Positions 57,165 through 64,000 of a stretch of DNA of 64,000 nt are shown here, piece after piece (position 1 is the stretch's first letter; each line of letters starts with the position of its first letter). The stretch comes from Hyphomicrobiales bacterium (GTDB lineage: Bacteria; Pseudomonadota; Alphaproteobacteria; Rhizobiales; Xanthobacteraceae), in NCBI GenBank assembly GCA_021730985.1, contig JAKFYI010000014.1:62001-126000 (forward strand). The letters are read 5' to 3'. A model generated the notes under the pieces. That model had not been told where the DNA came from and made no database searches. It saw only the letters and a program-made list of their open reading frames with translations. Position numbers and translations under genes: made by a program.

Positions 57165-58334
57165 ATGCGAATTTCTGCTGCTTTGCTTGCCACGGTCTTG
57201 TTTGCTCTGGCTCCGGCCCTTCCGGCTGCCGCCGAAGACGCGCCGGCGGGGGTCAAGGGCCTGTTCCTGCTCACCGATTATCCAGCCGTCACCGTGCGGC
57301 CGGGCACCACTTCGACGGTGAGCCTGCGCCTGCAGAACTACGCACTGCCGCCGGAGCGGCTGGCGCTGTCGGTTTCGGGCGTGCCCACGGGCTGGACCGT
57401 GACCCTGTTGGGCGGCGGACAGCCGGTCGCCGCGGCGATGGCCGCCACCAACCAGAACGTCTCGCTGCAGCTTCGCCTCGACGTGCCGGCCAACGCCGCC
57501 ATCGGTACCCAGAGCCTGACGGTCACAGCCAAGGGTGGCGCCACCGAGGTGAGCCTTCCGGTCGCAGTGACGCTCGCCAAGGAACTGCCCGCCAAGCTCA
57601 CCATGGAGCCGCAGCTTCCGTCGCTGCGTGGCAACGCGAAATCGAGCTTCGAGTATCAGCTCAACGTCAAGAACGACAGCGGCCGCAACCTGGTGGTCGG
57701 CTTCGCCGCATCGGGCCCGCCGAACTTCGAGACCTCCTTCACCGAGCAGTACGGCAGCCAGGAGATCAACTCGATGCCGGTCGAGGCCGGCCAGTCGAAG
57801 ACGGTCAAGCTGAAGGTTCGCCCGCCGAGCACGATCGGCGCCGGCAACTATCCGGTGACGATCAAGGCCTCCGCCGAGGATACTTCGGCTGACGCCAAGG
57901 TCGCGTTGGAGATCGCAGGCCAGCCGCGGCTCTCGCTCGCGGGCCGCGACGGTCTGGTTTCGAGCCGCGCCGAGGCCGGCAAGGAAACCACCATTCCGAT
58001 CCTGATCACCAACACCGGCACCGCACCGGCCGATGAGGTCGAGCTCACCAGCACGGCGCCGTCGGGCTGGAAGATCACCTTCGAGCCGAAGGCGGTGGAT
58101 CGCATTCCGCCCGGCCAGAACAAGGAAGTGCAGGTTCTGATCACGCCGCCCGAGAAGGCGGTGGCCGGCGACTACGCGCCGACTTTCAACGTCGCCTCCC
58201 GCGGCGAGTCCGCCTCGACGCAGTTCCGCGTCGCGGTCTCGACCTCGACCATGTGGGGCATCGTCGGCGCCGGCATCATCGCCATCGCGCTCCTCATCAT
58301 GGTCGGAGCGGTTGCGAGGTTCGGCCGCCGATGA
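57165..58334 (+). CDS. NEW3-domain extracytoplasmic protein with C-terminal TM anchor
   Basis: Signal peptide; immunoglobulin-like repeats ([56 protein letters not shown]); C-terminal TM. Confidence 0.8.
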   Translation: MRISAALLATVLFALAPALPAAAEDAPAGVKGLFLLTDYPAVTVRPGTTSTVSLRLQNYALPPERLALSVSGVPTGWTVTLLGGGQPVAAAMAATNQNVSLQLRLDVPANAAIGTQSLTVTAKGGATEVSLPVAVTLAKELPAKLTMEPQLPSLRGNAKSSFEYQLNVKNDSGRNLVVGFAASGPPNFETSFTEQYGSQEINSMPVEAGQSKTVKLKVRPPSTIGAGNYPVTIKASAEDTSADAKVALEIAGQPRLSLAGRDGLVSSRAEAGKETTIPILITNTGTAPADEVELTSTAPSGWKITFEPKAVDRIPPGQNKEVQVLITPPEKAVAGDYAPTFNVASRGESASTQFRVAVSTSTMWGIVGAGIIAIALLIMVGAVARFGRR

Positions 58335-59275
58335 GCGATACGGTCATCGAAGCTGCCGGGCTCACCAAGCGCTACGGTGAGGCCACGGCGGTCAACGATA
58401 TTTCGTTCGCGATCAACCGCGGCGAGATCTTTGGTCTGCTCGGCCCGAACGGGGCGGGCAAGACGACCACCATCCTGATGATGCTGGGGCTCACCGAGGT
58501 AACGGCGGGCACGGTTCGAGTGATGGGCTATGACCCGGGGCGCGAGCCGCTTCAGGTCAAGCGGCTGGTCGGCTACCTGCCGGACACGGTCGGCTTCTAC
58601 GATCACATGACGGCTACGGACAATCTGCGATACACCGCGGGCCTGATCGGCATTCCGGTGGCGGAGCGGGCCAAGCGGATCATGTCGTCGCTCGATCGCG
58701 TCGGCCTGGCCGACGTCGCCAACATGAAGGTCGGGACGTTCTCGCGCGGCATGCGCCAGCGGCTGGGTCTGGCGGAAATCCTCATGAAGGAAGCCGCCAT
58801 CGCCATCCTGGACGAGCCGACCTCCGGTCTCGATCCTCATGCCACATCCGAGCTGCTCGACATGATCCGCGCGCTGAAGCGTGACGGCGTGGCGGTGCTG
58901 CTGTCGTCCCATCTGCTCGAGCGGGTGCAGAGCATCTGCGACCGCGTGGCGCTGTTCCACTCCGGGCGTATCGCGCTGCTCGGCACCGTGCCGGAACTCG
59001 CGCGCCAGGTGCTGGGCGGCGGCTACACCGTCGAAGTCGAGGCTGACGGCCAGGGGCTGGCCGAGCGGCTGGCTGCGTTGCCTGGCGTGCGCTCGGTCGA
59101 GCAGCCTTCGCCCGGCCATTTCCGTCTGCTGGCCGAAGGCGACATGCGCCCGCAGGCCGCCGCCGCCGTGGTCGGCGCCGGCGGGCAGCTTCGCCACCTA
59201 GCGGTCGAGGTGCCGTCGCTCGACGCCATCTACAACCGCTACTTCCAGAACCAGGACGCACAACATGCGGCGTGA
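58331..59275 (+). CDS. ABC transporter ATP-binding protein
   Basis: Walker [11 protein letters not shown]; signature [13 protein letters not shown]; Walker [18 protein letters not shown] overlap with NEW3 gene. Confidence 0.94.
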   Translation: MSDTVIEAAGLTKRYGEATAVNDISFAINRGEIFGLLGPNGAGKTTTILMMLGLTEVTAGTVRVMGYDPGREPLQVKRLVGYLPDTVGFYDHMTATDNLRYTAGLIGIPVAERAKRIMSSLDRVGLADVANMKVGTFSRGMRQRLGLAEILMKEAAIAILDEPTSGLDPHATSELLDMIRALKRDGVAVLLSSHLLERVQSICDRVALFHSGRIALLGTVPELARQVLGGGYTVEVEADGQGLAERLAALPGVRSVEQPSPGHFRLLAEGDMRPQAAAAVVGAGGQLRHLAVEVPSLDAIYNRYFQNQDAQHAA

Positions 59276-60224
59276 AGGGTCACCCTGGCGCGGGCTGAGC
59301 GCGGTGCTGTTCCGCGAACTGTTCGATAACCTCACCAGCGCGCGCATGCTGGTGCTGCAGTTGCTGGTTATCCTGTTCGGCGGCGTCGTGGTCTATTTCG
59401 CGGCCGAGCAGATCCGCAACACCACCGCGGAAGATCCGTTCCTGTTCCTGCGGCTGTTCGCGCCGCCGGGCCAAAGTCTTTTGTCGTTCGTCACCGTGCT
59501 GAGCATCCTGATTCCGCTGATCGCGATCGGGCTCGGCTTCGACTCGGTGAATGGCGAATACAACCGCCGCACCATGTCGCGCATCCTGTCGCAGCCGATC
59601 TACCGCGATGCGCTGTTGCTCGGTAAGTTTCTCGCGGGCCTCGCCACCATCACGATCTGCCTGATCACGCTGTGGCTGATGGTGATCGGCTTCGGCCTGG
59701 TCCGGCTCGGCATCCCGCCGAGCGCGGAAGAACTCACCCGCTGCGTCATCTTCCTGCTGGTCAGCATCGCCTACGCCGGCGTGTGGCTGTCGCTCGCCAT
59801 GCTGTTCTCGATCCTGTTCCGCTCCACCGCGACCGCGGCGCTGACCTCGCTCGGCGTCTGGCTGTTCCTGGCCTTGCTGTGGCCGGCGCTGGCGCAACTG
59901 ATCGGCGAGGTGATCTCGCCGTCCGACATCCGTTTCGCGCAGCTTGGATTGCCCACGCCTGACACGGTGGCGTGGCAGCAGGGGCTGGCGCGGCTGTCTC
60001 CCGGCACGCTGTACGGCGAGGCGGTGCTGGCGATGCTCAGCCCCGAGGCGCAGTCGCTCACCAACCTGCTGGCCCAGTTCCAGGGCCGCATCATGGGTGC
60101 CCCGCTGCCGGTCGGGCAGAGCATCCTGAGCGCCTGGCCGCAGATGGTCAGCCTGATCGCAGGCACCATCCTGCTCTATGTGGCGGGATACGTCGTGTTT
60201 CAGCGCCAAGAGGTCCGGGCCTAG
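59265..60224 (+). CDS. ABC transporter permease (NosY/ABC-2-like)
   Basis: ~6 TM helices; [38 protein letters not shown]. Confidence 0.87.
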   Translation: MRREGSPWRGLSAVLFRELFDNLTSARMLVLQLLVILFGGVVVYFAAEQIRNTTAEDPFLFLRLFAPPGQSLLSFVTVLSILIPLIAIGLGFDSVNGEYNRRTMSRILSQPIYRDALLLGKFLAGLATITICLITLWLMVIGFGLVRLGIPPSAEELTRCVIFLLVSIAYAGVWLSLAMLFSILFRSTATAALTSLGVWLFLALLWPALAQLIGEVISPSDIRFAQLGLPTPDTVAWQQGLARLSPGTLYGEAVLAMLSPEAQSLTNLLAQFQGRIMGAPLPVGQSILSAWPQMVSLIAGTILLYVAGYVVFQRQEVRA

Positions 60225-60243
60225 CGGCCTCGATGTCACGAAG

Positions 60244-60278
60244 CGGCCGGTCCGGGTGAAGCCCGTACCGGCCGTTTC
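60244..60278 (+). terminator. Hairpin cggccggtccggg-tgaag-cccgtaccggccg + tttc
   Basis: Near-perfect stem with one mismatch pair after the permease stop. Confidence 0.65.
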
Positions 60279-60311
60279 TGTTTCCGCGGGGCGTTCATTC
60301 ACGCGGCAGCG

Positions 60312-61935
<1,624 letters not shown>

Positions 61936-61946
<11 letters not shown>

Positions 61947-62232
61947 AGCTAATTTTCTTCAAGAGCATAAAAAATATCGCGAAAACAAAAAGCATCGCCG
62001 CCAAAATGAGCGTGACCCCGCAAACCAAGCCAACAATAAATTCGGATGTGCCCATTTCCCGAATGAAGGGCAACGCAGAAAATCGTACGAAGAACGTCGA
62101 TAGGATGATCGCGCCACCAATCCAAAACGCTCCCTTCATCGGTCCTCGATAAACGGCGTTTAGGATTTCTACGATCGACTGCCCGAGCACACGTTCCAGG
62201 CGCGATTTTGTCGTGTCCAAATCGACTGACAT
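61936..62232 (-). CDS. Small two-TM hypothetical protein
   Basis: [49 protein letters not shown]...; AT-rich; 3' end overlaps the convergent carboxylase gene by 11 nt. Confidence 0.5.
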
Positions 62233-62296
62233 GGAAACATCCAAATACAATCTGTGATTGTATTTTAGTTGCATTCCGGATGTCAAAGCATGGCGT

Positions 62297-62584
62297 CTAA
62301 GCCCGCTTCCTCTTCTCCTTCGGCAGCTTCGCTACCTTGCGCAATGCCGAATTGATGCGGCTCTGCCAGCCCCGTCCGGTGCGGCGGAAATGCGCGACCA
62401 CATCAGGGTCGAGGCGAAGGCTGACCGCCTGCTTCGGGTCGAGCGAAGGCGGACGACCACGACGCACCAGTTTGTCGCCATCGAAAATGTCTGCGCGCCG
62501 AAAAAACTCTTCGGTCAACTCGGGGGCATCGTCGGGATCAATCCAGGACTTTGCGCCAGCGGGTTTCTTCTTTGCCATGTGCAT
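62297..62584 (-). CDS. brnA: BrnA-like antitoxin
   Basis: PELTEEFFRRADIFDGDKLVRRGRPPSLDPKQAVSLRLDPDVVAHFRRTGRGWQSRINSALRK. Confidence 0.88.
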   Translation of the reverse strand: MHMAKKKPAGAKSWIDPDDAPELTEEFFRRADIFDGDKLVRRGRPPSLDPKQAVSLRLDPDVVAHFRRTGRGWQSRINSALRKVAKLPKEKRKRA

Positions 62585-62723
62585 ACCTCATTGAAATAAT
62601 GCGCCGGGCATCGCCCTTTAGCGTGGCATGACGTCCGGCAAAGACGACTGCCGCGTCCCCGAAATCGAGTCCCCGTCGCAGCAATGTGAGCTCACGTTTT
62701 GCCGGATCGTAGGTGATCGCCAT
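62538..62723 (-). pseudogene. Degenerate BrnT-like toxin (apparent internal deletion)
   Basis: MAITYDPAKRELTLLRRGLDFGDAAVVFAGRHATLKGDARRIISMR...; starts and ends like BrnT but lacks the central region; overlaps brnA by 47 nt. Confidence 0.65.
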
Positions 62724-62837
62724 GTCTATTAAATGTATATACGATAATTTCGGCTAATATTCAATATGCGATTGTCTCGTGGTATTGGAGCCCGCGGAAC
62801 GGCCCTGATTCAAAATGGAATGAAACGCAAGGCGTCA

Positions 62838-62880
62838 ATAACAACGCGGGCCCAGGACATCGCGGTCCCGGGCCCTGCGT
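62838..62880 (-). terminator. Imperfect long hairpin downstream of the 27-aa micro-ORF
   Basis: aacgcgggcccaggac...ggtcccgggccctgcgtt pairs across 62838-62880; T-tract weak. Confidence 0.45.
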
Positions 62881-62903
62881 TATGTCAGATCGCTGAAGAA
62901 CCC

Positions 62904-62987
62904 TCAGCGCCAGAACAAAGCCAGCAGAATGATGATCGGCAGAGGAATTCCGATCAGCCACAGCAGTGCACCTTTGCCCCATGTCAT
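62904..62987 (-). CDS. 27-aa membrane micro-protein MTWGKGALLWLIGIPLPIIILLALFWR
   Basis: ATG...TGA on minus strand, hydrophobic, intergenic, Shine-Dalgarno-like aggaga upstream; below the ORF-track cutoff. Confidence 0.55.
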   Translation of the reverse strand: MTWGKGALLWLIGIPLPIIILLALFWR

Positions 62988-63280
62988 TGCCTGCCCCATG
63001 TCATTTGTCGTCTCTCCTGCATGTTTTTCTGTCCCGTCTCAACCGCTCAACTCGCGGAGAGTTCCATCGATCCTGGCCAGGAAGCCTCAACCATACGGAT
63101 TGGGACGGTTTGACGGGCCCGACCGGCTTGTTGTAGACAGCGCCCGCAACCACGGATTTTCGGCCTGCCTTGCTACGCCTTCCCGACTTTGGGCTGCGCC
63201 TACAAGACACCCCCCAAAACTCGGATGGCTGCCCGGTCCGCGATGGACGCGACGCCGGTGAACCTAGCAAGGAGACTCAA

Positions 63281-63484
63281 ATGGCTACCGGTACGGTTAA
63301 GTTCTTCAACACCCAAAAGGGCTTCGGTTTCATTCAGCCGGATGACGGCTCGAAGGATGTGTTCGTTCACATCAGCGCCGTTCAGAAGGCTGGCATGGAC
63401 AGCCTCAACGAAGGCCAGAAGGTGAGCTTCGATGTGCTGACCGAGCGCGGCAAGCCCGCCGCCGGCAACATCCGCTCCGCCTGA
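63281..63484 (+). CDS. Cold-shock domain protein
   Basis: [35 protein letters not shown] (RNP1/RNP2); SD aaggaga. Confidence 0.95.
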   Translation: MATGTVKFFNTQKGFGFIQPDDGSKDVFVHISAVQKAGMDSLNEGQKVSFDVLTERGKPAAGNIRSA

Positions 63485-63512
63485 TCGGCGAGCAATCGCT
63501 GAACTGACGGAA

Positions 63513-63538
63513 CGCCCGGCCTCACCGCCGGGCGTTTT
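63513..63538 (+). terminator. Rho-independent terminator of the cold-shock gene
   Basis: cgcccggc-ctcacc-gccgggcg-tttt. Confidence 0.85.
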
Positions 63539-63563
63539 GCATTTCGGTTCGATTTTGTTGAGG

Positions 63564-64000
63564 CTAATCGACCGCCTTGTAGAGCCGCTCGTCGTACAGC
63601 GCGCCGGTCATGCTGACGAGCTTGTCACGGAACGCCTTGGTTTCCTTCGCCTCGACATGGGCGTCGAAAGTCTTGCGGTCCTTCCAGCACTCCACCACGG
63701 TGAAATGATTGGCGCGGTTGGTCTGCACCAGCACGTCGTAACGGATGTTGCCTGTGTGCTTGCGGCTGTCCTCGGCAAGCTGCTTCACCGCGGCGGTGCC
63801 GGGCTCGCGCTGCGGCGGGATGACGTCCACATGTGTGACCGCGCAGACGTTGGCCTTGCCGCTTTTCGCGGCATCAGCCGACACGGCGGTGTGCTGGCGG
63901 GTGTCGTTGGGCGCCGCCAAATGCGCCTTGATCTTGTCGTTCATGTCCTTGCTGTGGGCCGCCGCGAGATGCGCCTCGAACGCCTTCTGGTCCTTCCACG
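63564..64000 (-). CDS. Antibiotic biosynthesis monooxygenase (ABM)-domain protein, 5' partial at window edge
   Basis: TVVECWKDRKTFDAHVEAKETKAF; frame stays open to 64000 and encodes WKDQKAFEAHLAAAHSKD, so the listed ATG at 63944 is probably internal. Confidence 0.8.
   Translation of the reverse strand, partial: WKDQKAFEAHLAAAHSKDMNDKIKAHLAAPNDTRQHTAVSADAAKSGKANVCAVTHVDVIPPQREPGTAAVKQLAEDSRKHTGNIRYDVLVQTNRANHFTVVECWKDRKTFDAHVEAKETKAFRDKLVSMTGALYDERLYKAVD

Overview
GC-rich chromosomal window, probably from a Rhizobiales-type alphaproteobacterium (inferred from gene content: ATP12 family protein, TctC/Bug receptors, DUF3597, HPF/cold-shock-like fusion). Most of it is ordinary housekeeping and catabolic DNA: a degP-rarA-rluA-type run joined by 4-nt overlaps, a korAB-like 2-oxoacid:ferredoxin oxidoreductase with a GltD-like partner, propionyl-CoA and methylcrotonyl-CoA carboxylase subunits, isovaleryl-CoA dehydrogenase, lipB, mgtE, a GGDEF/EAL protein, queC next to a YhhQ-type transporter, a NEW3/ABC export-like cluster, three orphan TctC/Bug receptors, and one tRNA-Leu(GAG). 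The accessory-looking places are AT-richer: a lone PD-(D/E)XK nuclease-like gene (18.4-19.6 kb) beside a VapBC pair; an outer-membrane beta-barrel gene (42.8-43.7 kb) lying between two near-identical copies of the 3' end of a polysaccharide deacetylase gene, one copy with a nonsense mutation and next to tRNA-Leu; a two-gene nucleotidyltransferase-like module (55.3-56.2 kb); and a degenerate BrnT/BrnA locus (62.3-62.7 kb). Other items: two adjacent spermidine-synthase-like proteins whose catalytic domains appear to follow a signal peptide or last TM helix, and an unlisted 27-aa membrane micro-ORF with a duplicated start region. No rRNA, CRISPR array, IS element or prophage was recognised. All family names come from reading the translations; no database search was run.
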